From the NCBI RefSeq assembly GCF_004137685.1, contig NZ_QYBB01000017.1, forward strand, positions 1 through 64,000: 64,000 bases of DNA, read 5' to 3'. Each line of letters starts with the position of its first letter. The stretch's first letter is position 1. A program made the translations under genes and the position numbers. Shown in pieces: positions 35,221-44,472 of the stretch. The notes under the pieces were generated by a model. It searched no databases and was not told the DNA's origin. It saw only the letters and a program-made list of their open reading frames with translations. The DNA is from Lichenibacterium minor. GTDB taxonomy: Bacteria > Pseudomonadota > Alphaproteobacteria > Rhizobiales > Beijerinckiaceae.

Positions 35221-36075
35221 CTACTGGGCGGCTTCCGATTCTTCGGCGCCCGAGCGCAGGTTCTCCGAACGCGGCATGCCGACGATGTTGAAGCCGCCGT
35301 CGACGAAGTGGACCTCGCCGGTGACGCCGCGCGACAGGTCGGACAGGAGGTAGAGGGCCGAGCCGCCGACGTCCTCGATGGTGACGGGGCGGCGCAGCGG
35401 CGCGTGGGCGCGGTGGTAGTTGTACATGAAGCGCGCATCGGTGATGCCGGCGCCCGCCAGGGTCCGCACCGGGCCGGCCGAGATGGCGTTGACGCGCAGG
35501 CCCACGGCGCCGTAGTCGGCCGCGAGGTAGCGCACCGAGGCTTCCAGCGCCGCCTTGGCGACGCCCATGACGTTGTAGTTCGGGGTGACGCGGGTGGCGC
35601 CCCCGAACGTCAGGGTGACGAGCGACCCGCCCGGCGCCATCAGGGGCGCGGCCCGCTTGGCGATCTCCGTGAAGGAGAAGGCCGAGATCACCATGGTGCG
35701 GACGAAGTTGTCGCGCGTGGTGTCGGCGTAGCGGCCCTTCAGCTCGTTCTTGTCCGAATAGGCGATGCCGTGGACCAGGAAGTCGAGCCCGCCGAACCGG
35801 TCGCGCACGGCGTCGAAGGCGGCGTCCACCGTGTCGAGCTTCTCGACGTCGCAGGGCACGACGAGGTCGGACCCCAGCGACAGCGCCAGCGGCTTCACAC
35901 GCTTGCCCAGCGCTTCGCCCTGGTAGGTGAAGGCCAGCTCCGCCCCTTCGGCGGCGAGCGCCTTGGCGATGCCCCAGGCGATGGAGTGGTCGTTGGCCAC
36001 GCCCATGATCAGCCCGCGCTTGCCGCGCATCAGGCCACCGGTGGCGGAGGCGGCCGTCGTGGTTGCCTGCGCCAT
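35221..36075 (-). CDS. fabI: Enoyl-[acyl-carrier-protein] reductase (NADH), FabI
   Basis: A 284-residue reductase for the last step of fatty-acid elongation. It has the FabI cofactor segment GVANDHSIAWGIA (25-37) and catalytic Y167-x6-K174 in PNYNVMGVAK. The residue ten before the catalytic tyrosine, Tyr146 in E. coli, is F157 here, as in TFGGATR-type alphaproteobacterial enzymes. It lies 2 nt after fabB. No signal or membrane segments. Confidence 0.94.
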   Translation of the reverse strand: MAQATTTAASATGGLMRGKRGLIMGVANDHSIAWGIAKALAAEGAELAFTYQGEALGKRVKPLALSLGSDLVVPCDVEKLDTVDAAFDAVRDRFGGLDFLVHGIAYSDKNELKGRYADTTRDNFVRTMVISAFSFTEIAKRAAPLMAPGGSLVTLTFGGATRVTPNYNVMGVAKAALEASVRYLAADYGAVGLRVNAISAGPVRTLAGAGITDARFMYNYHRAHAPLRRPVTIEDVGGSALYLLSDLSRGVTGEVHFVDGGFNIVGMPRSENLRSGAEESEAAQ

Positions 36076-36077
36076 GA

Positions 36078-37301
36078 TCAAAGGTCCGGATGCTGGAAGA
36101 CGAGGGACGCGTTGGTGCCGCCGAAGCCGAAGCCGTTGGACAGGACGGTGCCGAGCCGCACCCCGTCCCGCCGCTCGCGGACGATGGGCATGTCGGCGAA
36201 GAGCGGGTCGATGGTGTCGATGTTGGCGCTTTCGCAGATGAAGCCGTGGTTCATCATCAGCAGCGAGAAGACCGCCTCGATGGCGCCGGTGGCGCCCTGG
36301 GCGTGGCCCGACAGGCTCTTGGTGGCGGCGATGGGGGGGCACTTGTCGCCGCTGCCGAACACGTCGCGCAGCGCGTCGATCTCCGCCTCGTCGCCCTTGG
36401 GGGTCGATGTGGCGTGGGGGTTGATGTAGTCGACCGGCGCCTTCACGCCCTCCAGCGCCATGCGCATGCAGCGCCGCGCGCCCTCGCCCGACGGCGCCAC
36501 CATGTCGTGCCCGTCGCTGGCCAGGCCGTAGCCGACGATCTCGCCGAGGATCTTGGCGCCCCGCGCCACCGCGTGGTCGCGGTCTTCCAGGGTCAGGATG
36601 CCGGCGCCGCCCGAGATGACGAAGCCGTCGCGGTCCCGATCGAAGGCGCGGGACGCCACGGCGGGGCGGTCGTTGAAGTTCGACGACATGGCGCCCATCG
36701 CGTCGAACAGCACCGACAGCGTCCAGTCGAGTTCCTCGCAGCCGCCCGCGAACATCACGTCCTGCTTGCCGTACTTGATGGCCTCGTAGGCGTTGCCGAT
36801 GCAATGGTTCGAGGTCGCGCAGGCCGACGCGATCGAATAGTTGATGCCCTTGATCTTGAACCAGGTGGCGAGGGTGGCGGAGCCCGTCGACGACATGGCC
36901 TTCGGCACCGCGAAGGGCCCGACCTTCTTCGGCCCCTTGGTGCGGGCGATGTCGGCCGATTCCACCACCGTGCGGGTGGACGGGCCGCCCGAGCCGACGA
37001 TGATGCCGGTGCGCGGGTTCGACACCTCCTCGGGCTGCAGCCCCGACTGGGCGATCGCCTGTTCCATGGCGACCTGCGCCCAGGCGCTGCCGCCGCCGTG
37101 GAACCGCAGGGCGCGCCGGTCGAGCACGGTTTCGGGGTCGAGGGTCGGGGCGCCCTGGACCTGGGAGCGGAAGCCGAGCTCGGCGTAGCGCTCCGCGCGC
37201 ACGATGCCCGAGCGGGCGTTCCGCAGCGAATCCAGGACTTCGGCGGAGGTGTTGCCGATGGACGAGACGATGCCCATCCCGGTGACGACGACGCGACGCA
37301 T
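36078..37301 (-). CDS. fabB: 3-oxoacyl-[acyl-carrier-protein] synthase I, FabB
   Basis: A 407-residue condensing enzyme. The catalytic Cys is in SIASACATSNHCIG, and the two histidines are in PHATSTPKGD and AATKSLSGHAQGA. The GFGFGGTNASLVF end is typical. FabB with FabA makes unsaturated fatty acids anaerobically. It follows fabA by 26 nt. Confidence 0.95.
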   Translation of the reverse strand: MRRVVVTGMGIVSSIGNTSAEVLDSLRNARSGIVRAERYAELGFRSQVQGAPTLDPETVLDRRALRFHGGGSAWAQVAMEQAIAQSGLQPEEVSNPRTGIIVGSGGPSTRTVVESADIARTKGPKKVGPFAVPKAMSSTGSATLATWFKIKGINYSIASACATSNHCIGNAYEAIKYGKQDVMFAGGCEELDWTLSVLFDAMGAMSSNFNDRPAVASRAFDRDRDGFVISGGAGILTLEDRDHAVARGAKILGEIVGYGLASDGHDMVAPSGEGARRCMRMALEGVKAPVDYINPHATSTPKGDEAEIDALRDVFGSGDKCPPIAATKSLSGHAQGATGAIEAVFSLLMMNHGFICESANIDTIDPLFADMPIVRERRDGVRLGTVLSNGFGFGGTNASLVFQHPDL

Positions 37302-37327
37302 GCTTGATCTCTCCAGGGCGGCGCGGT

Positions 37328-37843
37328 TCAGGCGGCTTCGGGCTTGAACAGGCCGACGCGCAGGTCCTTGGCGTCGTAGATGCGGCGACCGTCGGCTTCG
37401 AGCCAGCCATCCGCGATGCCGAGCACGAGCCGGCCCTTGAACACGCGCTTGATGTCGATGCCGTAGACCACGCGCTTCACGCCCGGCAGCACCTGATCGG
37501 TGAACTTCACCTCGCCCACGCCGAGCGCGCGGCCCTTGCCCGGCAGGCCGAGCCAGCCGAGGTAGAAGCCGACGAGCTGCCACAGGGCGTCGAGCCCCAG
37601 GCACCCCGGCATGACGGGGTCGCCCTGGAAGTGGCAGCCGAAGAACCACAGGTCCGGGTTCACGTCGAGCTCGGCGCGGATGACGCCCTTGCCGTTGGCG
37701 CCGCCTTCTTCGGCGATCTCGGCGATGCGGTCGAACATCAGCATGGGCGGCAGGGGAAGCTGCGCGTTGCCGGGTCCGAAGAGTTCGCCCCGCCCGCAGG
37801 CCAGGAGATCGCCGTGATCGAAGCTCGAGCGCTTGTCGCCCAT
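37328..37843 (-). CDS. fabA: 3-hydroxydecanoyl-ACP dehydratase/isomerase, FabA
   Basis: A 171-residue bifunctional enzyme that makes trans-2- and cis-3-decenoyl-ACP, the branch point to unsaturated fatty acids. The active-site histidine lies in [20 protein letters not shown] (about 67-86), with the later aspartate in the same stretch. Length equals that of E. coli FabA. It heads the leftward operon fabA-fabB-fabI-cobB-GNAT; in rhizobia an irr gene usually precedes it, which is not the case here. Confidence 0.95.
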   Translation of the reverse strand: MGDKRSSFDHGDLLACGRGELFGPGNAQLPLPPMLMFDRIAEIAEEGGANGKGVIRAELDVNPDLWFFGCHFQGDPVMPGCLGLDALWQLVGFYLGWLGLPGKGRALGVGEVKFTDQVLPGVKRVVYGIDIKRVFKGRLVLGIADGWLEADGRRIYDAKDLRVGLFKPEAA

Positions 37844-37990
37844 GAAGACGAGAACCTTCTTCAGCCGCGCAACGGGGATCGGCACGGGTCTTTGACCGCG
37901 TCCCGTATCACGGCATAAGGCGGGCCGGAAGCCTCGTCGGGCCGGAGCACCGACCGGGCGGATCCGTGCCTCCGGCCAGCGAGACCGCCC

Positions 37991-38401
37991 GTGACCCTGA
38001 AGATCCTGACCGTCGTGGCGGTCGCCCTGGTGGACGCCGACGGGCGGGTGCTGATCGCCCAGCGGCCGGCAGGCAAGGCCCTGGCCGGGCTTTGGGAGTT
38101 CCCCGGCGGCAAGCTCGACCCGGGCGAGCGGCCCGAAGCCGCGCTGATCCGGGAGCTCGACGAGGAGCTCGGCATCGCCGTGAAGGAGGCCTGCCTGGCG
38201 CCCCTGACCTTCGCCAGCCATGCCTACCCGGATTTCCACCTGCTGATGCCGCTTTGGGTGTGCCGCCGCTGGGAGGGCACCGTGGCGCCGCGCGAAGGGC
38301 AGGCGCTGAAGTGGGTGCGGGCCGGCAAGCTGCGGGACTACCCGATGCCCCCCGCCGACGAACCGCTGATCCCGCCGCTGATCGACCTGCTCGGGGTTTG
38401 A
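37991..38401 (+). CDS. mutT: NUDIX hydrolase, MutT-like (8-oxo-dGTP diphosphatase)
   Basis: A 136-residue NUDIX protein. The full box runs from G40 to I62, with E46, R54-E55 and E58-E59 in place. MutT proteins clear oxidised dGTP from the nucleotide pool. The opening ([19 protein letters not shown]) and WEFPGGK are typical of MutT rather than other NUDIX groups. It starts with GTG, 147 bp from the divergent fabA start. Confidence 0.87.
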   Translation: MTLKILTVVAVALVDADGRVLIAQRPAGKALAGLWEFPGGKLDPGERPEAALIRELDEELGIAVKEACLAPLTFASHAYPDFHLLMPLWVCRRWEGTVAPREGQALKWVRAGKLRDYPMPPADEPLIPPLIDLLGV

Positions 38402-38556
38402 CGGCAGGCGCGGTGGCCGGAGGCCGCTCCTGCCGCATTGCGGCCGCGCGGCGCCTCGTGGCAGAAGTGCGCCGTCCCGACACGCGCGCCACGCCCGCCG
38501 GCCAGGGTCGGACGCCGGGGGGAGCCGCGCCCCGCCACGAGGGACGAGCCGCCACC

Positions 38557-40278
38557 ATGACACGACGCATCGGCGCCGGACCCGGCACCCCCCGGCGCCT
38601 GGCCTTCGCCGCCGCGGTCGCGGCATCCCTGCTCTGCGCCGGCGCGGCCCGCGCGCAGTCGGTGACGGTTTCGGTCGACCGGACGAGCTTCACCGCGCTG
38701 GCGTCGAACTTCGGCGGGGCCAACATTTCCTCGCCCGACACCCCCGTGGCGTTCGGCGACCCCGCCGTGCGCGCCTTCGTCAAGCCGCTCCAGCCCGGGG
38801 TGCTGCGCTGGCCCGGCGGCACGGTGAACGACTTCTTCGTGTGGAACACCGGCCGCATCCCGGCGCCGGCGGGCTCGGCGACGTCGAGGACGCGGCCGGG
38901 CGTGCCGACCCCGATCGACATCGCCAGGGCGGTCTTCTCGCCCTACCCCGCGATCGGCTTCAACAGGGAGGTGGCGCGGGCGACCGACGAGCTGCAGCCG
39001 ATCCTCGACGGCAAGGGCGGCAACCCGCTCGGCGACCGCGAGCACGGGTTCGCCGGCTTCGCCACCGCGCTCGGGGCGCGCTTCGTCGTGGTGGTCAACG
39101 CCACGACCGACACCGCGGAAGCGGCGGAGCGCCTGGCTTTCGCCGTGGCCCGGCGCGGGCTGCCCGTGGTGGGGTTCGAGCTCGTCAACGAGCCGTACTT
39201 CCTCCAGGTCCCGGCTTCGGACGGTCCCATCGCCCTGCCGCCGGGCGCCCTCCGCGTGAGCGGCGCCTTCGCGGACGGCGGCGACTACCTCGCGAAGATG
39301 AAGCCCTACCGCGACGCCATCAAGCGCGCCTTCGTGTCGGCCGGGGTCGACCCCGGCCGCGCCCTCGTGGCGATCGGCGGCGGCTACGCGGGCGACACGT
39401 CCAGCCGCAACCGGACATGGATGGCCGACCTCGCCGCCTACACGAGCGCGCACGGCGCCTGGTGGGACGCGGTGGCGTTCCACTTCTACCCGCCGGAATC
39501 CAAGGCCGACGACTTCGCGACCAAGATGACCTACGCCAACGACGGCCTGGCGACCGGCACCGACCCCTTCGTCGCGAGCTATCGCGCGATGAACTGGAGC
39601 GCCGGCAAGCCGCTGCTCCTCACGGAGTTCAACGTCACGCTGAACGACCGCACCATCGAGGGCAGCGTCTACGCGGGCGTGTTCAGCGCCGAATACGTGG
39701 CCCGCATGTCGCGCTTCCCCGAAACCGCCGACGTGATGCTGCACGAGCTGTTCTCGTCCAGGGACGGCGTCGGCGTGCCGTCCACCGCCATCGACGGCGC
39801 GGGGGACTGGAAAGCCGAGCTCGCGGCAGCCGGCCAGGCCGGGCAGGTGCTCGACACCACCGGGCGCATCCGCGGGCTGTTCTACACCGCCCAGATCCTG
39901 GGCCTGAGCCTCGCCGACGCGGCCGTCAATGCCAGCGACCGCGTCCTCGGCACGACCGTCACGGGAGCGACCGGCTCGGTGCCGACCCGCAGCGCCACCC
40001 TGCCCGCGGTGTTCGCGCAGGGATACCGGGGCCGCGACGGAAGCACCCACGTCATCGTCACCAACAAGGGTGCGGATGCCAAGCTCGTCCGGCTCGTGGT
40101 CGACGGGCAGGCCGTGTCGGCGCCGCTGCAGGTGGACGTGCTGGCGCCGACGAACGGCGACCCGGGCCAGGTCAACACGGCCTCGGCCCAGCCCGTGGCG
40201 GTGGCGCATGCCGCCGTGCAGGGCCCCATGACGCTGCCCGGCTACGCCGTCGCGCATCTGGTCGTCGGCGCCCCGTGA
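38557..40278 (+). CDS. Secreted glycoside hydrolase, clan GH-A type
   Basis: A 573-residue exported protein with a signal peptide of about 34 residues (cleavage after AARAQ). The TIM-barrel glycosidase has acid/base E212 in FELVNEPYF and nucleophile E357 in [10 protein letters not shown], the Asn-Glu and Glu pattern of clan [15 protein letters not shown] (83-94) resembles the GH39/GH79/arabinofuranosidase-type opening. A beta domain covers about 450-573. Family assignment is uncertain. Its stop overlaps the start of a leucine-rich-repeat kinase by 4 bp, an uncommon pairing. Confidence 0.75.
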   Translation: MTRRIGAGPGTPRRLAFAAAVAASLLCAGAARAQSVTVSVDRTSFTALASNFGGANISSPDTPVAFGDPAVRAFVKPLQPGVLRWPGGTVNDFFVWNTGRIPAPAGSATSRTRPGVPTPIDIARAVFSPYPAIGFNREVARATDELQPILDGKGGNPLGDREHGFAGFATALGARFVVVVNATTDTAEAAERLAFAVARRGLPVVGFELVNEPYFLQVPASDGPIALPPGALRVSGAFADGGDYLAKMKPYRDAIKRAFVSAGVDPGRALVAIGGGYAGDTSSRNRTWMADLAAYTSAHGAWWDAVAFHFYPPESKADDFATKMTYANDGLATGTDPFVASYRAMNWSAGKPLLLTEFNVTLNDRTIEGSVYAGVFSAEYVARMSRFPETADVMLHELFSSRDGVGVPSTAIDGAGDWKAELAAAGQAGQVLDTTGRIRGLFYTAQILGLSLADAAVNASDRVLGTTVTGATGSVPTRSATLPAVFAQGYRGRDGSTHVIVTNKGADAKLVRLVVDGQAVSAPLQVDVLAPTNGDPGQVNTASAQPVAVAHAAVQGPMTLPGYAVAHLVVGAP

Positions 40279-41573
40279 CGGGACGGGGTTCCACGCTCGC
40301 CGCGCTGCGCCGCGGCGACCTCGCCGGGGCGCGCGAACTGCGGATCGACGAGCCGCTCGACGCCTTCCCGCGCGACGTCTTCGCCCTCGCCGACACGCTG
40401 GAACTGCTGGACCTCGGCGGCACGGGCCTGTCCGCCCTGCCCGACGACATGGGCCGGCTGAGCCGGCTCCGCGCCCTGTTCTGTTCCGGCAACCCGTTCG
40501 CGCGGCTGCCGCCCGCGCTCGGCGGCTGCGCGGGCCTCGAACAGGTCGGGTTCCGCGGCTGCGGCATGGCCGAGGTGCCGGCCGAAGCCCTGCCGCCGCG
40601 GCTGCGATGGCTCACCCTCACCGACAATGCCATCGCGGCCCTGCCGGCAGCCCTGGGGGAACGGCCCGCGCTGCAGAAGCTGATGCTGGCGGGCAACCGC
40701 CTCGCAGCCCTGCCCCCCACGCTCGCGGGCGCGCCGAGGCTGGAACTGATCCGCCTCGCCGCCAACCGCTTCGACGCCCTGCCGCCCTGGCTGCCGGAGC
40801 TGCCGTGCCTGGCCTGGGCGGCCTGGGGCGGCAACCCGTGCGAGGCCGGCGCGGCCCCGCCCGCCGCCGCCGCGGTGCCCTGGGCGGGGCTGGAGATCGG
40901 CGCGCCGCTCGGCGAAGGCGCGTCGGGCCGCATCCACGCCGCCGTGTGGCGGGACGGGGGCGAGAACCGGCCCGTGGCGGTGAAGCTGTTCAAGGGCGCG
41001 GTGACCAGCGACGGGCTGCCCGAGCGCGAGATGGCGGCCTGCCTCGCCGCCGGCGCGCACCCGCACCTGGCCGGCGCGCTCGGCCGTGTCGTCGGCCACC
41101 CGGGCGGCGCCGACGCGCTCGTGATGCCGCTGCTGCCGCCGGGCTGGCGCCCCCTCGCGGGTCCGCCGAGCCTCGCGTCCTGCAGCCGCGACGTCTACGA
41201 CCCCGGCCTGCGCTTCGCGCCGGAGGTCGCCCTGCGCATCGCGCGCGGCATCGCATCGGCGGCCGCGCACCTCCACGCGCGGGGGCTCAGCCACGGCGAC
41301 CTTTACGCCCACAACGTGCTGTGGGACGGCGCGGCGGGCGAAGCGGTCCTGAGCGACTTCGGCGCCGCCTCGGCGCTGCCCCCCGGGGACGCGGGCGCCG
41401 GCTGGGCCCGCATCGAGGTCCGCGCCTTCGGCATCCTGCTCGGCGAAGTGCTCGACCGCTGCGACGGGCTCGCGGCGCTGCGCGACCTGGAGCGCGCCTG
41501 CACGGCGCCAGACCCGCGGGCGCGGCCCGCCCTGGCCGACGTGTCGCGCGCCCTCGCGGCGGCCGGAGCCTGA
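40275..41573 (+). CDS. Leucine-rich-repeat protein kinase
   Basis: A 432-residue protein from GTG 40275. Residues about 41-190 hold roughly six leucine-rich repeats of the LxxLxLxxNxLxxLP type. A eukaryote-like kinase domain follows (about 205-430): glycine loop GEGASGRIHAAV (213-224), lysine K237 in VAVKLF, catalytic loop H340-G-D342 with N347, and D361-F-G. All key residues are present, so it should be active. The LRR-before-kinase order recalls plant receptors but there is no membrane segment, so it is cytoplasmic. It is coupled to a secreted glycosidase and lies 11 nt before a helicase gene. Target and signal are unknown. Confidence 0.83.
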   Translation: MTGRGSTLAALRRGDLAGARELRIDEPLDAFPRDVFALADTLELLDLGGTGLSALPDDMGRLSRLRALFCSGNPFARLPPALGGCAGLEQVGFRGCGMAEVPAEALPPRLRWLTLTDNAIAALPAALGERPALQKLMLAGNRLAALPPTLAGAPRLELIRLAANRFDALPPWLPELPCLAWAAWGGNPCEAGAAPPAAAAVPWAGLEIGAPLGEGASGRIHAAVWRDGGENRPVAVKLFKGAVTSDGLPEREMAACLAAGAHPHLAGALGRVVGHPGGADALVMPLLPPGWRPLAGPPSLASCSRDVYDPGLRFAPEVALRIARGIASAAAHLHARGLSHGDLYAHNVLWDGAAGEAVLSDFGAASALPPGDAGAGWARIEVRAFGILLGEVLDRCDGLAALRDLERACTAPDPRARPALADVSRALAAAGA

Positions 41574-41584
41574 CGGCGGCCCGC

Positions 41585-43216
41585 ATGCTCGAACTCCGGG
41601 ACTACCAGCGCAGGAGCCTCGACGCGCTCGCCGACGCGTGGCGGGCCGGCGAGGACGGCAGCCTCGTCGTGCTGCCGACGGGGGCGGGGAAATCCCTGGT
41701 CATCGCCGCGCTGGCGGCCGAAACGCTGGCGCGGGCGCCGGACGCCCGCGTCGCCGTGGTGACGCACAGCCGCGAGCTGATCGCCCAGAACCACGCCGAG
41801 CTGACCCGCCTTTGGCCCGAAGCGCCGGCCGGTGTCTATTCGGCCGGCCTCGGGCGGCGCGACGCCGACGCGCAGGTGCTGGTGTGCGGCGTGCAGTCGG
41901 TGTGGGACAAGCTCGATGCCGTGGGGCCGCGCGACCTCGTGGTGGTCGACGAGGCCCACCTCATCCCCCGCTCGTCCGAAACGCGCTACGGCCGCCTCCT
42001 CGCCGGGTTGCGGGCCCTGCGCCCGGAGATGCGCGTCGCGGGCTTCACGGCGACGCCCTACAGGCTCGACAGCGGGCGGCTCGACGAGGGGCCGGGACGC
42101 CTCTTCACCCGCATCGTCTACGAAGCCAACGTCGGCGACCTCATCCACCGCGGATGGCTGTCGCCGCTCGTGTGCAAGGCGACCCTGACGGCGCTGGACG
42201 TGGCCGACGTGCCGAAGCGCGGCGGCGACTACGTGCCGGCCCTGCTCGAAGCCGCGGTGAACCGGGACGGCATCACGCAGGCCGCCGTGGCCGAGCTCGT
42301 CGCCTACGGGCGCGAGCGCCGCGCCTGGCTGGCCTTCTGCGCCGGCGTGGCCCATGCGGACGCGGTGCGCGACGCCGTGCGGGCCCAGGGTTTCACCTGC
42401 GAAACCGTGTCGGGCGACACGCCCAAGCGCGAGCGGACCCGGATCGTGGCGGCGTTCCGCGCCGGGAAGACCCGCTGCCTGACCTCGGTGGGCGTGCTGG
42501 CGACCGGCTTCAACGTGCCGGAGGTCGACCTCATCGCGCTCCTGCGCCCCACGCAGAGCACGGGCCTCTACGTGCAGCAGGTCGGCCGCGCGCTGCGCCG
42601 CGCGCCCGGCAAAGCGGACGCGCTGGTGCTCGACTATGCGGGGCTGGTCCGCATGCACGGCCCCGTCGACATCGTCACGGCGCGCACGGCCGCGGCGGTG
42701 CGGGGCCGCGAGGACGAGGTCAGGGCCAAGCCCTGCCCGGACTGCGGCGTGCTGATCCCGCTCAACGCTTCGACCTGCGAGCGCTGCTGGGTCGAGCCGG
42801 AGCCCGGCGACCCGCCCCACGACCCGGAAGCCGAGGACGCGCTGCCGATCCTGTCGGACCAGCTTCCGCCCGACCGGCGCCCCACCTGGCACCCGGTGCC
42901 GGACTGGCGCTTCGAGTTCGCGCCGCCGGGGGCCGGGCCGCGCGGGCTGGACCTCGTCCTCGCCTGCGACGGCGGCTCCGTGCGGGTGCGGCTCCACCCG
43001 GAAGAAAGCGGCTACCTGCGCCAGAAGGCGGTGGGCTGGTGGCGCGGCCTCGGCGGCGGCCCCGACGCGCCGATGACGGCGGCGGAGCTCGTCGAGCGCC
43101 GGGACGAGCTCGTGCGGCCGAGCGCCGTGCGGGTGCGCGCCGCGGGCCTGTCCGAGCAGGTCGAGTGCCGGATGCCGGACGGGCGGGTCTTTTCCGACGT
43201 GCGGCGGCCGGGATGA
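41585..43216 (+). CDS. DEAD/DEAH-box (SF2) helicase with a C-terminal zinc finger
   Basis: A 543-residue superfamily 2 helicase. Walker A LPTGAGKS is at 30-37, DEAH at 122-125, GFTATPYRLD (III) next, and motifs V-VI include TGFNVPEVD and QQVGRALRRAPGK. Four cysteines, C384, C387, C398 and C401, form a probable zinc ribbon. A further domain of about 130 residues ends the protein. The helicase core resembles phage-type and RadD-like enzymes; RadD of E. coli aids recombination repair. It is 11 nt after the kinase gene. Confidence 0.85.
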   Translation: MLELRDYQRRSLDALADAWRAGEDGSLVVLPTGAGKSLVIAALAAETLARAPDARVAVVTHSRELIAQNHAELTRLWPEAPAGVYSAGLGRRDADAQVLVCGVQSVWDKLDAVGPRDLVVVDEAHLIPRSSETRYGRLLAGLRALRPEMRVAGFTATPYRLDSGRLDEGPGRLFTRIVYEANVGDLIHRGWLSPLVCKATLTALDVADVPKRGGDYVPALLEAAVNRDGITQAAVAELVAYGRERRAWLAFCAGVAHADAVRDAVRAQGFTCETVSGDTPKRERTRIVAAFRAGKTRCLTSVGVLATGFNVPEVDLIALLRPTQSTGLYVQQVGRALRRAPGKADALVLDYAGLVRMHGPVDIVTARTAAAVRGREDEVRAKPCPDCGVLIPLNASTCERCWVEPEPGDPPHDPEAEDALPILSDQLPPDRRPTWHPVPDWRFEFAPPGAGPRGLDLVLACDGGSVRVRLHPEESGYLRQKAVGWWRGLGGGPDAPMTAAELVERRDELVRPSAVRVRAAGLSEQVECRMPDGRVFSDVRRPG

Positions 43217-43319
43217 AGCCGCGCCGCGGCGGCTCCGGCATCGCCGCCAGAGCCGAATGTGATTGGCGGCCGGCCCGGCCCGGTGGCATCGAGACCGGGC
43301 GTTTCCGCCCGGATCCCCC

Positions 43320-44126
43320 ATGACCTCGACCCTCGACGCCGTCACGCTGCCCTTGTTCGTCCCGGCCGACAGGCCGGAGCGCTTCGCCAAGGCCTTCGCG
43401 GCCGGGGCCGACGCCGTCATCCTCGACCTCGAGGACGCGGTCGCGCCGGGGCGGAAGGCGGACGCGCGGGCGGCGCTGCTCGCGGCGCGGGACGCAATCG
43501 CGGCGGCGGGCTGCCCGGTGCTGGTGCGCGTCAACGCGCCCGGCACGCCCTGGCACGAGGAGGACCTCGCCGCCGCGGCATCGCTGCCGCTGGCGGCCCT
43601 CGTGCTGCCCAAGGCCGAGGCGGCGAGCGCCGTGGCGGCGGCGCGGCGCGGCGCGGGCGCGCCGGTGCTGGCCTTGATCGAAAGCGCGCGGGGCGTGGCC
43701 GGCGCGCGCGAGGTCGCGGACGCGGCGGAGCGGCTGCTCTTCGGCGCGATCGACCTCGCCGCCGACCTCGGCTGCGCGGAGGAGCGCGACGCGCTGCTCT
43801 TCGCCCGCGCCGAGATCGTGCTGGCGAGCCGCCTCGCCGGACGCCCGGCCCCGCTCGACGGCGTGACACCGGGCTACCGGGACGGCGCGCCGGTGGAGGA
43901 CGACGCGCGCTACGCGGCGCGGCTCGGCTTCGGCGGCAAGCTCCTCATCCACCCGGCCCAGATCGCCCCGGCGCGCGCCGGCTTCGCGCCGTCCGACGCC
44001 GAGGTCGCCTGGGCGAAGCGCGTCCTCGCGGCGGCGGCGGACGGGCGCGCCGTCGCGGTCGACGGCGCCATGGTGGACGCGCCGGTGCGGCTGCGCGCCG
44101 AGCGCATCGTGGCGAGGGCGGGCTAG
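43320..44126 (+). CDS. HpcH/HpaI aldolase, citrate lyase beta-like (CoA ester lyase)
   Basis: A 268-residue TIM-barrel enzyme of the CitE-like group that cleaves or forms 3-hydroxyacyl-CoA esters such as malyl- or citramalyl-CoA. Visible sites are FVPADRPERFAKA, ILDLEDAVAP (metal-binding Glu/Asp), VRVNAPGTPW, VLPKAEAA and ALIESARGV, then a late LLIHPAQI. Length is slightly under the usual 280-300. The substrate is unknown. It converges on a small membrane protein gene. Confidence 0.85.
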   Translation: MTSTLDAVTLPLFVPADRPERFAKAFAAGADAVILDLEDAVAPGRKADARAALLAARDAIAAAGCPVLVRVNAPGTPWHEEDLAAAASLPLAALVLPKAEAASAVAAARRGAGAPVLALIESARGVAGAREVADAAERLLFGAIDLAADLGCAEERDALLFARAEIVLASRLAGRPAPLDGVTPGYRDGAPVEDDARYAARLGFGGKLLIHPAQIAPARAGFAPSDAEVAWAKRVLAAAADGRAVAVDGAMVDAPVRLRAERIVARAG

Positions 44127-44127
44127 A

Positions 44128-44367
44128 TCACGGTTTCGCCGGCGGCCAGGGCGGCGTTTCCGGCGTGCGGAGGCACGTGCCGGAATAGCTGCGCTCCCCC
44201 GACGCCACCCAGGCGCCTCCGGCGTCGTGGCAGCGGTCGACCGCGGCCTCGTGGGTCCGGCGCGCCTGGTCGAAGACGAAACAGACCGTGCCGCCCACCA
44301 GCGCGGCGATCACCGCCAGCCCGGCGAACAGGATCCCCTTCACGGCACCCCACTTCTCGACATCCAT
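44128..44367 (-). CDS. Small membrane protein of unknown function
   Basis: A 79-residue protein with one transmembrane helix (about residues 11-32, GILFAGLAVIAALVGGTVCF) and a short external or periplasmic tail with two cysteines (DRCHDAGGAW and SGTCLRTP) that could pair. It ends one base after the stop of the convergent lyase gene. I do not recognise a family. Confidence 0.5.
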   Translation of the reverse strand: MDVEKWGAVKGILFAGLAVIAALVGGTVCFVFDQARRTHEAAVDRCHDAGGAWVASGERSYSGTCLRTPETPPWPPAKP

Positions 44368-44472
44368 CCCGCCACCCTACAGGTCCCGGCCCCGTCCCGC
44401 ACGGGCGGTTTCACAGCGCGGCCCGCGTCCTGTATCTTCCGCGTCGCCCCTTCACGTCGCGAGAGCCCCGCC

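Noticed and set aside
41585..43216. Helicase as part of a restriction-modification or defence island
   Set aside because: No methylase, nuclease or specificity gene adjoins it; a repair role like RadD is at least as likely, so the defence idea is kept only as a test in the findings.
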